DNA of 64,000 nt. Source: an uncultured Flavobacteriales bacterium. GTDB lineage: Bacteria > Bacteroidota > Bacteroidia > Flavobacteriales_E > Vicingaceae. The DNA lies in the NCBI GenBank assembly GCA_905479915.1, contig CAJQOH010000007.1, positions 1-64,000 of the forward strand, in the 5' to 3' direction. The notes under the pieces are model-generated. The model saw only the letters and a program-made list of their open reading frames with translations. It was not told the DNA's origin and did no database searches. The position numbers and the translations under genes are program-made. Shown one piece after another: positions 15,761-25,910 of this stretch. The stretch's first letter is position 1; each line of letters starts with the position of its first letter.

Positions 15761-17503
15761 TTACTTAGTAAATTTTTTCTTTCTATCGAAATAATGAGCC
15801 AATCCAAACAATAAAATTAACCCTATAGGTAAGATTGTATTAATCAATTGCCAATCAAACTTATCATCTTTTAAAACTGTTTTATCCAGCAATCTTATTT
15901 TCAATTTTTTAGACCTTACACTCATCAGACCACTATCATCACAAAGATACCCTACCACATTCAACATAAAATCTCTATTCCCAAATTCTTGTCTTGTAAA
16001 ACGATCAAAACCAAGTGCTAAATACTCTCCTGTTCTTTTATTTACACTATTTTTAGCAACATCTCCATCTGCTATAACAATCATTTTATTCTCTACACTC
16101 TCTTCTTTAAAGTTGATCTCATTGGCATCTCTAATCTGAGGTGTTATTCGATTCTTATATACCGACTCAAACTTACCTTCCAATAAAACGGCCACAACCT
16201 GATGTCCGGCATTAAATTGTTTTTGATCAGGTTCAAAACGCACCATATCTAAACCTATTCTTGTTGGAGTACTACTTACTTTAGAATATTTAGATGTTTT
16301 TAAAAGCCCAGTTTTCCTAACTCCCTTCTTAGCTATCGTGTCTATATTACTAACAAACTCTCCTTTTAAAGGATTTAAATTATTCACTATTGGATGACTA
16401 TTTGCAGAAGTCAATAAAGGAAAAAAGAACCAAGGAAACATTTCCGTTTTAGGCTGATTACCAACCATACCTGTTACTATTGGAATCGGTACTGATTGTA
16501 CATCCTGAACAATATTTGTATTTACTCTTACTCCATAAGTAAACAATTGATCATCTAAATTTAAATCTATAGGGATAGCCATCGTAATATTTGCCGTTTG
16601 CAGACTATCCATACTTGCAAAAACAGGATCTACCAACCATACCACTCTACCCCCATACATAATATACTGATCAATAATAAACTTATCTTTTTCAGGAAAT
16701 TTATCTGTGGGCTTAGCTATAATTATAGCATCATATTTAATTTTAACAGTATATGCTTTAGTGCTATCAACCATTACACGCTCTGTTAAGCTATGTAAAT
16801 TACCATCAATTTCAATACGGTCAACAGCATAAAACTCTGCCAACGACTCTGCCAACGATGCAGTTTCTAACTTACTTAACTCACCATGTCCATCTATAAA
16901 TGCAACCTTAGGAACATTAACAATGGTAAGGTTATTTATTGCATTCGCTATTTCATATTCTAATGACTCAATAGAGTTATTAAGCATTGATTCTTGCTGA
17001 GCACCCACCTGGCTTTTTAACAATTGTACAGGTAATTCTTTACCCTTATACAAAAACACAGCTCCTGGCCAAATGATCTTACTACTAGATCCATCATTCG
17101 ATTTTTCTGATAAATCAGTTGGACGTAAACCTTGCTTATACAATTGCTTGTATATTTCGTCTCTAATTTTTTGGTCACCACTCTCTGATGGGTTAATAAA
17201 TTCATATTCCAAATTACCATTTGAATATGCTCTAAATTCATCCAACATTTCTTTGGTCTCATCACGTAACCGCTTAAAACCAGCAGGAAAATCTCCCTCT
17301 AAGTAAACCTTAACATAAATGATGTCATCAATGTTATTTGCTAAATCTTTACTTGTTTCTGAGAGGGTATATCTTTTTTCTGAAGTTAAATCAAATCGTT
17401 CAAATGTAAAGGATCCAACATAGTTTAATAATAAAACGATTACCAATCCTATTACTAAAAAAGTAAGGTCTTTTTTTCTATTTAAAGTATTCTTACCTAC
17501 CAT
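15761..17503 (-). CDS. gldG: gliding motility-associated ABC transporter component GldG
   Basis: 580 aa. N-terminal membrane helix (FLVIGLVIVLLLNYVGSF) then the GldG/ABC_transp_aux domain: FDLTSEKRYTLSETSKDL, VKVYLEGDFPAGFKRLRDETKEML, EFRAYSNGNLEYEFINP and VAFIDGHGELS. A second helix near the C terminus (LINTILPIGLILLFGLAHYF) anchors the other end. Known: with GldA and GldF it forms an ABC complex needed for gliding in Flavobacterium johnsoniae. Its ATG overlaps the end of gldF by 7 bases. gldA is not in this window, as is usual. Length is normal for the family. Confidence 0.93.
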   Translation of the reverse strand: MVGKNTLNRKKDLTFLVIGLVIVLLLNYVGSFTFERFDLTSEKRYTLSETSKDLANNIDDIIYVKVYLEGDFPAGFKRLRDETKEMLDEFRAYSNGNLEYEFINPSESGDQKIRDEIYKQLYKQGLRPTDLSEKSNDGSSSKIIWPGAVFLYKGKELPVQLLKSQVGAQQESMLNNSIESLEYEIANAINNLTIVNVPKVAFIDGHGELSKLETASLAESLAEFYAVDRIEIDGNLHSLTERVMVDSTKAYTVKIKYDAIIIAKPTDKFPEKDKFIIDQYIMYGGRVVWLVDPVFASMDSLQTANITMAIPIDLNLDDQLFTYGVRVNTNIVQDVQSVPIPIVTGMVGNQPKTEMFPWFFFPLLTSANSHPIVNNLNPLKGEFVSNIDTIAKKGVRKTGLLKTSKYSKVSSTPTRIGLDMVRFEPDQKQFNAGHQVVAVLLEGKFESVYKNRITPQIRDANEINFKEESVENKMIVIADGDVAKNSVNKRTGEYLALGFDRFTRQEFGNRDFMLNVVGYLCDDSGLMSVRSKKLKIRLLDKTVLKDDKFDWQLINTILPIGLILLFGLAHYFDRKKKFTK

Positions 17504-18228
17504 TTTCTACTACTTAGAGCTGTTTTAGTAAACGTTAGAAATAAAAATATTGTACTTATAAAGTAAATAACATCTCTTGTATCAATAACACCTCTACTCA
17601 TAGAGACGTAATGCTCATTGATTCCTAATTTCATAATGATGTCATCCACCTCTCCAAAATACTCTAAAGAACTAATTGATTCAAACCCTACATAACAAAA
17701 GAAACACAAAAACACGGCAACAATAAAAGAGATGATCTGATTCTTTGTAATTGAACTTGCAAATGTTCCTATAGCAACAAATACACTTCCTAAAAAGAGT
17801 AAACCAAAATAAGACCCAACTGTACCTCCAAAATCAATATTTCCTACAGGGTTCCCTAATTGATAAACGGAATAGAAATAAACTAAAGTTGGCAATAAAG
17901 AAAATAACACCAGAGTAAACCCTGCAATGTATTTTGCAAATACAATTTGAAAATCTGTTAAAGGCTTAGTCAGTAATAACTCTATAGTTCCTGTTCTACC
18001 CTCTTCTGCAAACAATCGCATAGTTATGGCAGGAACCAAAAACATGAACACCCAAGGTGCCACATAAAATAAGGCATCAATATTTGCATATCCATTATCT
18101 AAAACATTAGTTCCTCCAGGAAAAACCCACATCATTAAACCAATAGTACTTAGAAAAACAACAATAACAATGTATCCTATTAAAGAACCTAAAAAGCTAC
18201 GTATTTCCTTATTTATTAATGTTAACAT
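17497..18228 (-). CDS. gldF: gliding motility-associated ABC transporter permease GldF
   Basis: 243 aa, six predicted membrane helices of the ABC-2 permease type. Family signature segments are visible: NKEIRSFLGSLIGYIVIVVFL, LFYVAPWVFMFLVPAITMRLFAEE, TIELLLTKPLTDFQIVFAKY and FASSITKNQIISFI. Known: membrane subunit of the GldAFG complex. First gene of the operon. The start codon sits inside one arm of a 13-bp inverted repeat whose other arm is upstream of the promoter box (see the separate entry). Confidence 0.94.
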   Translation of the reverse strand: MLTLINKEIRSFLGSLIGYIVIVVFLSTIGLMMWVFPGGTNVLDNGYANIDALFYVAPWVFMFLVPAITMRLFAEEGRTGTIELLLTKPLTDFQIVFAKYIAGFTLVLFSLLPTLVYFYSVYQLGNPVGNIDFGGTVGSYFGLLFLGSVFVAIGTFASSITKNQIISFIVAVFLCFFCYVGFESISSLEYFGEVDDIIMKLGINEHYVSMSRGVIDTRDVIYFISTIFLFLTFTKTALSSRKW

Positions 18229-18280
18229 CCTATCTTTTTCTCAAAGAGAACAAATTTAATATTTTTTATAGGATGTTAAC
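18221..18280. promoter_or_regulatory. 13-bp perfect inverted repeat spanning the gldF start
   Basis: GTTAACATCCTAT (18221-18233) and ATAGGATGTTAAC (18268-18280) are exact complements, 34 bases apart. The left arm contains the gldF ATG; the right arm lies about where a -33 element would be. Confidence 0.6.
18251..18258 (-). promoter_or_regulatory. -7 box for gldF
   Basis: Minus strand TAAATTTG, an exact TAnnTTTG match, 22 bases before the gldF ATG and between the two arms of the inverted repeat. The -33 position reads TTA instead of TTG. Confidence 0.45.
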
Positions 18281-18413
18281 GCTAAAAATTGTTAAACCAA
18301 CGTTTTGAATATATAAACGGTAAAAATATCAAATGTTACATATTTAACATATTTTTAAATATTAAAGCATTTAACTTTTTGTATTATTGCAATCTCAAAC
18401 TAAACAAAGAAAA

Positions 18414-19733
18414 ATGGTTGTATTAAAATTTGGAGGAACATCTGTTGGATCTGCCGAAAGAATAAAAGAGGTAGCCAATTTAGTTAACTCTTCTCAAAAA
18501 AAAGTAGTAGTTCTATCTGCAATGTCTGGAACAACAAACAGCCTTGTTGAAATCGCTGATTATTTGTACAAAAAAAATCATGATAGTGCAAACGAGGCTA
18601 TCCTTCTTCTTGAACAGAAGTACTATGAGGTAATTAATCAATTATTTTCTACTCAAGAGTTTAAAGAAAAAGGAACTGAATTAATTAAATCTCATTTCAC
18701 TTACATAAAATCATTTACTCAAGACATGTTTACCCTATTTGAAGAAAAAGCAATACTTGCTCAGGGTGAACTGATTTCTACTGCCTTATTACATTATTAT
18801 TTTAACGAGCAAAATGTGGATTCAATTCTTATACCTGCATTAAATTTTATGCGAATAGATAAGGAAGGAGAACCTGATTTATTTTACATCCAAGAAAACA
18901 TCAATAGAGAGATTAATCAAAATCCAGAGAACGCAATTTTTATTACGCAAGGATATATTTGCAGAAATGCTTTTGGTGAAATTGATAATTTAAGACGAGG
19001 AGGAAGTGATTATTCTGCTTCTTTAATTGGCGTTGCTTGCCAAGCTGAAGAAATTCAGATTTGGACGGACATTGATGGAATGCACAACAATGACCCTAGA
19101 TTTGTAGAAAACACAAAACCTTTAGCCAACCTTTCTTTCGATGAAGCTGCGGAGTTAGCTTATTTTGGAGCTAAAATATTGCATCCAGCAAGTGTTCAAC
19201 CATGTAAAATAGCGAACACACCTGTACGGTTAAAAAATACCATGCAGCCTGAAGCTTCTGGAACACTAATCAGTAGTGCTGTAAATGGTGAAGGCATTAA
19301 ATCTATTGCAGCTAAAGACAACATTACTGCCATCAAAATTAAAAGTGGAAGAATGCTATTGGCTCATGGGTTTATGCGTAAAGTATTTGAAATTTTTGAG
19401 ACCTATAAAACACCTATTGATATGATTACCACATCAGAAGTAGCTGTTTCTGTTACAATCGATGACACCAAATATTTAAATGATATTGTTGATGAATTAA
19501 AAAAATATGGAACAGTAGAAGTTGATACTGATCTGTCTATAGTATGTGTTGTTGGTGATTTTATTGCCGAAAGTAAAGGGTACGCTTTTAAAGTTATGGA
19601 AGCCCTTCAAAACATTTCTATTCGAATGATTTCTTATGGAGGAAGCAGACACAATGTATCCTTATTGGTAAATACCTCAGACAAAAAAGAAGCTTTAAAT
19701 GCATTACACCAAAACCTTTTTGACCATGTTTAG
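18414..19733 (+). CDS. lysC: aspartate kinase, monofunctional
   Basis: 439 aa from the ATG at 18414 (the track start at 18387 is a TTG that falls in promoter-like sequence TATTATTG). Seen: N-terminal KFGGTSVGS, the amino-acid kinase domain with GSDYSASLIG and WTDIDGMHNNDPR, and a C-terminal pair of ACT domains (KIKSGRMLLAHGFMRKVFEIFE; IVCVVGDFIAES...NISIRMISYGGSRHNVS). Known: phosphorylates aspartate, first step to lysine, threonine and methionine; ACT domains bind lysine or threonine for feedback. There is no homoserine dehydrogenase fusion. The last 8 bases overlap lysA, so lysine regulation is likely (inference). Confidence 0.95.
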   Translation: MVVLKFGGTSVGSAERIKEVANLVNSSQKKVVVLSAMSGTTNSLVEIADYLYKKNHDSANEAILLLEQKYYEVINQLFSTQEFKEKGTELIKSHFTYIKSFTQDMFTLFEEKAILAQGELISTALLHYYFNEQNVDSILIPALNFMRIDKEGEPDLFYIQENINREINQNPENAIFITQGYICRNAFGEIDNLRRGGSDYSASLIGVACQAEEIQIWTDIDGMHNNDPRFVENTKPLANLSFDEAAELAYFGAKILHPASVQPCKIANTPVRLKNTMQPEASGTLISSAVNGEGIKSIAAKDNITAIKIKSGRMLLAHGFMRKVFEIFETYKTPIDMITTSEVAVSVTIDDTKYLNDIVDELKKYGTVEVDTDLSIVCVVGDFIAESKGYAFKVMEALQNISIRMISYGGSRHNVSLLVNTSDKKEALNALHQNLFDHV

Positions 19734-20871
19734 CTCAGAAGAAATAACTCGTTTTGAATCTTTAACCACTCCATTTTATTATTATAATTTGGAATTATTA
19801 AAAGATACCTTAAAAGCGGTAAAAGAAACTTCATCAGAATACAATTACCATGTGCATTATGCTTTTAAAGCAAACACAAACAACGAAATTTTAGAGTTGA
19901 TTCAACAATATCGATTAGGTGCTGATTGTGTTAGCGGTAATGAGGTAAAAAAAGCCATTGAATGTGGGTACACTTCTGAACAAATTGTTTTTGCAGGTGT
20001 TGGTAAAACCGATGATGAAATAAATACTGCTTTAGACAACAATATTTTCTGCTTTAACTGCGAATCTATTCCTGAGCTCGAAGTCATTAATGAGCTAGCC
20101 GCGGCTAAAAACAAAACTGCTCAAATAGCATTAAGAATAAATCCTAATGTAAATGCCAATACACACGCCTACATTACAACCGGACTAGAAGAGAACAAGT
20201 TCGGCATCAACATGTGGGAATTAGAGGATGTTTTAGTAGCTCTTGCCGACATGAAAAATGTAAACTTTATTGGTTTACACTTTCATATTGGTTCACAAAT
20301 AACAGATTTAAACGATTTTAAAGGACTTTGTTTAAGGGTAAATGAAATACAGAACTGGTTTTATGATAGACAAATAATTGTTAACCATATTAATGTTGGT
20401 GGTGGTCTCGGAATAGATTACGAAAACCCTCAACAAAACCCTATCCCAAACTTTGAAGCCTTCTTTAAACTCTTTAACGATTTTATAGAGCTAAGACCTC
20501 AACAAGAATTGCATTTTGAATTGGGCCGTTCTATTACCGGACAATGTGGAACATTAATTAGCAAAGTGCTTTATGTTAAAAAAGGAGTAAATACAGATTT
20601 TGCAATCATTGACGCTGGGATGACCGAACTAATAAGACCCGCTCTTTACCAAGCAACACATTCTATAAATAATTTAACGACTACCTCAACAGAATCAAAA
20701 CGTTATGATGTAGTTGGCCCAATTTGCGAATCTTCTGATTGTTTTGCCAAAGCATTAATGCTTCCAACAACAAAAAGAGGAGATTTAATTGCCATCAACT
20801 CTTGTGGTGCTTATGGCGAAGTAATGGCTTCACAATACAATTTAAGAGATTTAGTAAAGGCGGTTTACTAA
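19726..20871 (+). CDS. lysA: diaminopimelate decarboxylase
   Basis: 381 aa from ATG 19726, which overlaps the lysC stop (ATGTTTAG); the track start at 19699 lies deep inside lysC and adds a non-homologous nonapeptide. PLP-dependent fold III decarboxylase: YHVHYAFKANTN with the Schiff-base Lys, GADCVSGNEVKKA, GLHFHIGSQI, NVGGGLGIDY (phosphate loop), ELGRSITGQCG and CESSDCFA (catalytic Cys), GAYGEVMASQYN. Known: last step of lysine synthesis, meso-diaminopimelate to lysine. Homodimeric, cytoplasmic. Operon with lysC links the first and last steps of the pathway. Confidence 0.95.
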   Translation: MFSSEEITRFESLTTPFYYYNLELLKDTLKAVKETSSEYNYHVHYAFKANTNNEILELIQQYRLGADCVSGNEVKKAIECGYTSEQIVFAGVGKTDDEINTALDNNIFCFNCESIPELEVINELAAAKNKTAQIALRINPNVNANTHAYITTGLEENKFGINMWELEDVLVALADMKNVNFIGLHFHIGSQITDLNDFKGLCLRVNEIQNWFYDRQIIVNHINVGGGLGIDYENPQQNPIPNFEAFFKLFNDFIELRPQQELHFELGRSITGQCGTLISKVLYVKKGVNTDFAIIDAGMTELIRPALYQATHSINNLTTTSTESKRYDVVGPICESSDCFAKALMLPTTKRGDLIAINSCGAYGEVMASQYNLRDLVKAVY

Positions 20872-20908
20872 AGTTATTTTCTATTAGAAAACTGTACTTT
20901 CGTAGAAC

Positions 20909-20948
20909 AATCTATTTTACATCTTACTATATAGATGTAGAATAGATT
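20909..20948. terminator. hairpin terminator after lysA
   Basis: AATCTATTTTACATCT pairs with AGATGTAGAATAGATT, 16 bp with a single wobble and an 8-base loop. No long T-run follows, so efficiency is uncertain. Confidence 0.5.
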
Positions 20949-20971
20949 TAATAAACACTAACTCTACTTAT

Positions 20972-22285
20972 ATGAATAAATCAACTTTAATCTGGATCAT
21001 TTTACTAGCTACAACATATATTAGTTGTACTTCTAATGACAACAAAACAAACCAAACTAAAAAAGTTGACACCTTTTCTTTTGAAATAAAAAATTTAACG
21101 GATAAAGAATACCCAGACAATCCTGATATTGGATTTAGATCTAAGAATTATAATGAAAATTTATTTGAAAAAGGAAATATTAGTAAAACATCCAAAACAT
21201 TCATTTGGAATTTTTCATTCCTAACTAAAGAATCTGACACCATATCAATAAACAATATAAATATATCTGAATTCATACCTACCATTCCAGAACACATAAA
21301 ATCTGATTCTTACATGAGCTACATCTCTTGCATTAATCAAGAATGGAATAGAAACCAAGTTAAGTTTAATAAGAATGAATTCTCTACAAATACTCCAGAA
21401 ATTGTTCGGATCGATGTAGCTCGAAACTGCCTTAACGCTTATTTATGGGAAATAATTTTATACATAGAAGAAGATGGCGCAATCTTACCGTATTCTCATG
21501 GTTGGTTTGATTTTCCTCATGATTTATATGCTGAACTTTTTGAGAAAAAAAACAACATTCCATTTAACGAGTACAAATCTCCTTTAGAAGACTGGGTTGA
21601 CCCAGCAAATAATGAAATTGACTTAAGTCTTCTTAGAACTGTTGTAGATACAATAAATATAAATTTCAAAGATGAATCAGATCAAATGTATCCTCTAGAA
21701 GGCGCTCGAAAAAAGAAGTACAAAGAAATTATTCATCCAACTTCTTTTTCGAACATGAGAGATCTTCAATCTGACTCTACTCTATTTGCTACATTTACTC
21801 CTCCAGGTTATTACAACAGAAAAGACCCTAGAACAACTGAACTTGGCCGTATTTACAATTTAAAAGATATTAAACTGCTTAAAATTGAAACAAAATCAAC
21901 ACAAACTGAACTATATGAGCTTCAGCTTAAATTCTCACACAAGACAAAAGGCAATGAAACTTCATTAATTATTGGCGGAATCAACATCGATGAATTTCCT
22001 ATTCTTAATGAAAATGAATCAAACAATGGATGGAAAAATTCTATGGGAATTGGCAACCATACATTTTACGAGAAATATAAAGAGCATATAAATAAAGAAA
22101 CCAAAAATTCCCCTTACTACGCAATCTTATTAGATGGTAAAGGGAAATGGTTGGATAGCCATAAAATTGGAATTGACGGTCCAATTTTTCACTTTTCTGA
22201 TGACCAAAAAACTTCGCTGCATTTATGGTTATTATCATTTGAACGTCATGCTCTAGTAGGACATTATCAAGTAGAATTAAAATAA
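20972..22285 (+). CDS. lipoprotein of unknown function, 437 aa
   Basis: Signal peptide II: MNKSTLIWIILLATTYISC with lipobox YISC/TS. The mature 419-aa protein is rich in Asn, Lys, Asp and Trp, with no family I can name. It may hold two similar halves: both carry a 'xxFxKxxNN.PF/Y' type segment and a strand-rich region ending in YLWEIILYIEEDGAILPYSHGW and SPYYAILLDGKGKWLDSHKIG, which look like distant repeats of one fold. Anchored in the inner or outer membrane. It stands alone after the lysA hairpin and ends in a strong bidirectional terminator shared with atpC. Confidence 0.7.
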   Translation: MNKSTLIWIILLATTYISCTSNDNKTNQTKKVDTFSFEIKNLTDKEYPDNPDIGFRSKNYNENLFEKGNISKTSKTFIWNFSFLTKESDTISINNINISEFIPTIPEHIKSDSYMSYISCINQEWNRNQVKFNKNEFSTNTPEIVRIDVARNCLNAYLWEIILYIEEDGAILPYSHGWFDFPHDLYAELFEKKNNIPFNEYKSPLEDWVDPANNEIDLSLLRTVVDTININFKDESDQMYPLEGARKKKYKEIIHPTSFSNMRDLQSDSTLFATFTPPGYYNRKDPRTTELGRIYNLKDIKLLKIETKSTQTELYELQLKFSHKTKGNETSLIIGGINIDEFPILNENESNNGWKNSMGIGNHTFYEKYKEHINKETKNSPYYAILLDGKGKWLDSHKIGIDGPIFHFSDDQKTSLHLWLLSFERHALVGHYQVELK

Positions 22286-22318
22286 TTCAAGAGAACATTA
22301 AAATATTTTCCGCACAAA

Positions 22319-22349
22319 AAAAAGGCTATCAGTAAATGATAGCCTTTTT
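22319..22349. terminator. bidirectional intrinsic terminator
   Basis: AAAAAGGCTATC-AGTAAAT-GATAGCCTTTTT, a 12-bp stem with A/T flanks giving a T-run in both directions; between the convergent lipoprotein gene and atpC. Confidence 0.9.
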
Positions 22350-22368
22350 CAATTGTATAAATTTAATG

Positions 22369-22602
22369 TTATTCTGCTAAAACAATAACTTTATTATTGT
22401 TTACTTCCACAACACCACCTTTAACGGTAAAAGATTTTTCAGAACCGTTCTCAGTAATTTTAATATCTCCAGCTTTAAGTGTAGATACTAATGGTGCGTG
22501 ACCGTCTAACAAACCAAAGAAACCATCAGAACCAGGTAAGTTAACCATATCAACTTCTCCTTGGTAAATGTTTTCTTCTGGTGTAATTATTTCTAATTGC
22601 AT
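22369..22602 (-). CDS. atpC: F1 ATP synthase epsilon subunit (short form)
   Basis: 77 aa: the beta-sandwich domain only (MQLEIITPEENIYQGEVDMVNLPGSDG.FG.L.GHAPLVSTLKAGDI...VKGGVVEVNNNKVIVLAE). The C-terminal helical hairpin, which in many bacteria inhibits ATP hydrolysis, is absent. Known: short epsilon subunits are usual in Bacteroidota. Links the rotor c-ring to gamma in the F1 stalk. It follows atpD by 8 bases; the other ATP synthase genes are not in the window, again normal for this phylum. Confidence 0.93.
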   Translation of the reverse strand: MQLEIITPEENIYQGEVDMVNLPGSDGFFGLLDGHAPLVSTLKAGDIKITENGSEKSFTVKGGVVEVNNNKVIVLAE

Positions 22603-22610
22603 AACTTCTA

Positions 22611-24131
<1,521 letters not shown>

Positions 24132-24238
24132 TTAAATTAAACTTATCTGTCGTATTTTCAGACTGCGAAAGTACTATTAAAAATCAAATGATTATAACAT
24201 AATTTAAGATTACTTTTTTAAATTTTTATTACTGATAT

Positions 24239-24270
24239 TTGCAACACACAAATAAGTGCAATTACTTTTG
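24239..24270 (+). promoter_or_regulatory. promoter for ribF
   Basis: TTG at 24239-24241 and TACTTTTG at 24263-24270 (exact -7 match), spacer 21 bases (slightly long). GTG start 18 bases downstream. Confidence 0.5.
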
Positions 24271-24287
24271 ATTTTAAGACAAAATAA

Positions 24288-25217
24288 GTGAAGGTTTACC
24301 TCAGTATCGAAGAGTTTAAAACTCATAGCAAAACAGCCGTTACAACTGGAACTTTTGACGGAGCTCACTCTGGTCATAAAGTAGTAATTGATCAACTCAT
24401 AAACACCGCAAAAAAAATTAATGGAGAAAGCGTAATCTTAACCTTTTTTCCTCATCCAAGAATGGTTTTACATCCAGATGACCATAATCTTAGGTTATTA
24501 AATACGATTGAAGAGCGTATTTCCTTATTAGAAGGAACAGGAATTGACCACCTTATCGTTCACCCTTTTTCTAAAGAATTTTCTCGATTAAGCTCTACTG
24601 AATTCGTTAGAGATATATTGGTTAATCAATTAAATGTATCCACTCTCGTTATTGGTTACGACCATCATTTTGGACGAAACAGAGAAGGTTCTTTTGATCA
24701 CCTTCAAGAATTGGCTCCACTTTATGACTTTAATGTAGAAGAAATTGCTGCTCAAGAAATACAACAGGTTAATATTAGCTCTACCAAAGTAAGAACATCA
24801 TTATTAAGCGGAGAAATTAATGCTGCTAATGAATTTTTAGGGTACAACTACTTCCTTAAAGGTACAGTTATTGATGGAGATAAAACTGGTAGAACAATTG
24901 GTTTTCCAACTGCAAATATTAAAATAGACCAGTGGTACAAACTAATCCCTGCAAAAGGAGTTTATGCAGTAAAAGTAATATTAGATGGAACTTTTTACAA
25001 TGGAATGTTAAATATTGGCAACAGGCCAACTATTAAGGAAAACAACAATGAAACTATTGAAGTAAATATCTTTAACTTTGATGAAGATATTTATACTAAA
25101 GAAATTCAAATTGAGTTTCATTATAAAATAAGGGACGAACAAAAGTTCGAAAACTTATCAAGCTTAAAGAAACAACTAGAAATTGACAAACAAAAAACGA
25201 TACAAATACTTAATTAG
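24288..25217 (+). CDS. ribF: bifunctional riboflavin kinase / FAD synthetase
   Basis: 309 aa, full family length, GTG start. N-terminal FMN adenylyltransferase domain: TTGTFDGAHSGHKVVID (nucleotidyltransferase HxGH-like loop), LTFFPHPRMVL, VIGYDHHFGRNREG and the ISSTKVR segment equivalent to ISSTRIR. C-terminal flavokinase domain: GDKTGRTIGFPTANIKI and IGNRPTIKENNNETIEVNIFNFDEDIY. Known: converts riboflavin to FMN and FAD in the cytoplasm. The next ORF overlaps its end by 35 bases. Confidence 0.95.
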   Translation: MKVYLSIEEFKTHSKTAVTTGTFDGAHSGHKVVIDQLINTAKKINGESVILTFFPHPRMVLHPDDHNLRLLNTIEERISLLEGTGIDHLIVHPFSKEFSRLSSTEFVRDILVNQLNVSTLVIGYDHHFGRNREGSFDHLQELAPLYDFNVEEIAAQEIQQVNISSTKVRTSLLSGEINAANEFLGYNYFLKGTVIDGDKTGRTIGFPTANIKIDQWYKLIPAKGVYAVKVILDGTFYNGMLNIGNRPTIKENNNETIEVNIFNFDEDIYTKEIQIEFHYKIRDEQKFENLSSLKKQLEIDKQKTIQILN

Positions 25218-25797
25218 TTTTTTACTGATTGCATTTTCCTTTCAAGTAAATGCTCAACTATTAGATTCAATTGCTATTGATACTGTTCCTACCTACACAC
25301 TACAAAGAGCATTAAAGCAAGACCCTTTAAAAGTGTATAAATTATCTTTAAAAAAGATGAAACTTTCAGCAATTCCTCAAGAAATTCTGGAATTCAAAAA
25401 CTTACAGATACTCGACCTTCAAAAGAACAAATTAAAAACTTTCCCAAAAGAAATTACAAACTTCCCATACCTTCAAGAGCTAAATATATCAGCCAATAAA
25501 ATTGAAACGGTCACCAAAGAGTTAGGAACCCTAATTCATTTAAAAAAAATCATTGCAAACTCAAACAAAATAATCTCCCTACCTAAGGAAATAAGAAATT
25601 TAAAAAAGCTTGAATTTATTGACATCTGGGGAAATGATATTGGATCCCTACCTCATGAAATACAAGAACTTCAAGGGAACCTTAAAGAAATTGACATGCG
25701 AGTAATTTTAATGAGTAAAGAGGAACATCAAAAAATAAAAGAATTACTCCCTGACACAAAAATCAGATTCTCCAAAAGCTGCGATTGCGCTTTTTAA
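25183..25797 (+). CDS. secreted leucine-rich repeat protein
   Basis: 204 aa. It starts at a TTG inside ribF (overlap 35 bases); no ATG precedes the signal peptide (KYLISFLLIAFSFQVNAQ), so TTG is required. Residues ~60-160 hold about five LRR units of ~23 residues (LSAIPQEILEFKNLQILDLQ, LKTFPKEITNFPYLQELNIS, IISLPKEIRNLKKLEFIDIW, IGSLPHEIQEL). Ends with a Cys pair (SCDCAF). Known: such LRRs mediate protein binding; the partner is unknown. Exported to the periplasm or beyond. No T9SS tail is visible. Confidence 0.75.
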   Translation: MTNKKRYKYLISFLLIAFSFQVNAQLLDSIAIDTVPTYTLQRALKQDPLKVYKLSLKKMKLSAIPQEILEFKNLQILDLQKNKLKTFPKEITNFPYLQELNISANKIETVTKELGTLIHLKKIIANSNKIISLPKEIRNLKKLEFIDIWGNDIGSLPHEIQELQGNLKEIDMRVILMSKEEHQKIKELLPDTKIRFSKSCDCAF

Positions 25798-25800
25798 CAA
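25774..25800 (+). terminator. terminator overlapping the LRR gene stop
   Basis: AAAAGC...GCTTTT with an inner GC/GC pair and one bulge, followed by a T-run; the TAA stop is at its right edge. Confidence 0.5.
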
Positions 25801-25910
25801 GATTTTACCTTTTTTAAAAAATTATTGCATTCTAATTGTAAGCTACACATATATCTTTATTTTTGAGACCAGTAAACCATTTCTATAATTTTTACGTTTA
25901 CTAAACTTAA

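Noticed and set aside
16598-17306. Small ORFs overlapping gldG (16598-16789, 17017-17265, 17073-17306)
   Set aside because: Other frames or strands of gldG; no independent signals.
18387-18413. TTG start for aspartate kinase
   Set aside because: Adds nine residues before the conserved MVVLKFGGTS start and overlaps promoter-like bases.
20739-20945. 68-aa ORF at the lysA end
   Set aside because: Alternate frame of the conserved lysA C terminus, reading into a terminator hairpin.
22369-22602. AtpC considered truncated
   Set aside because: Short epsilon subunits without the helical hairpin are standard in this phylum.
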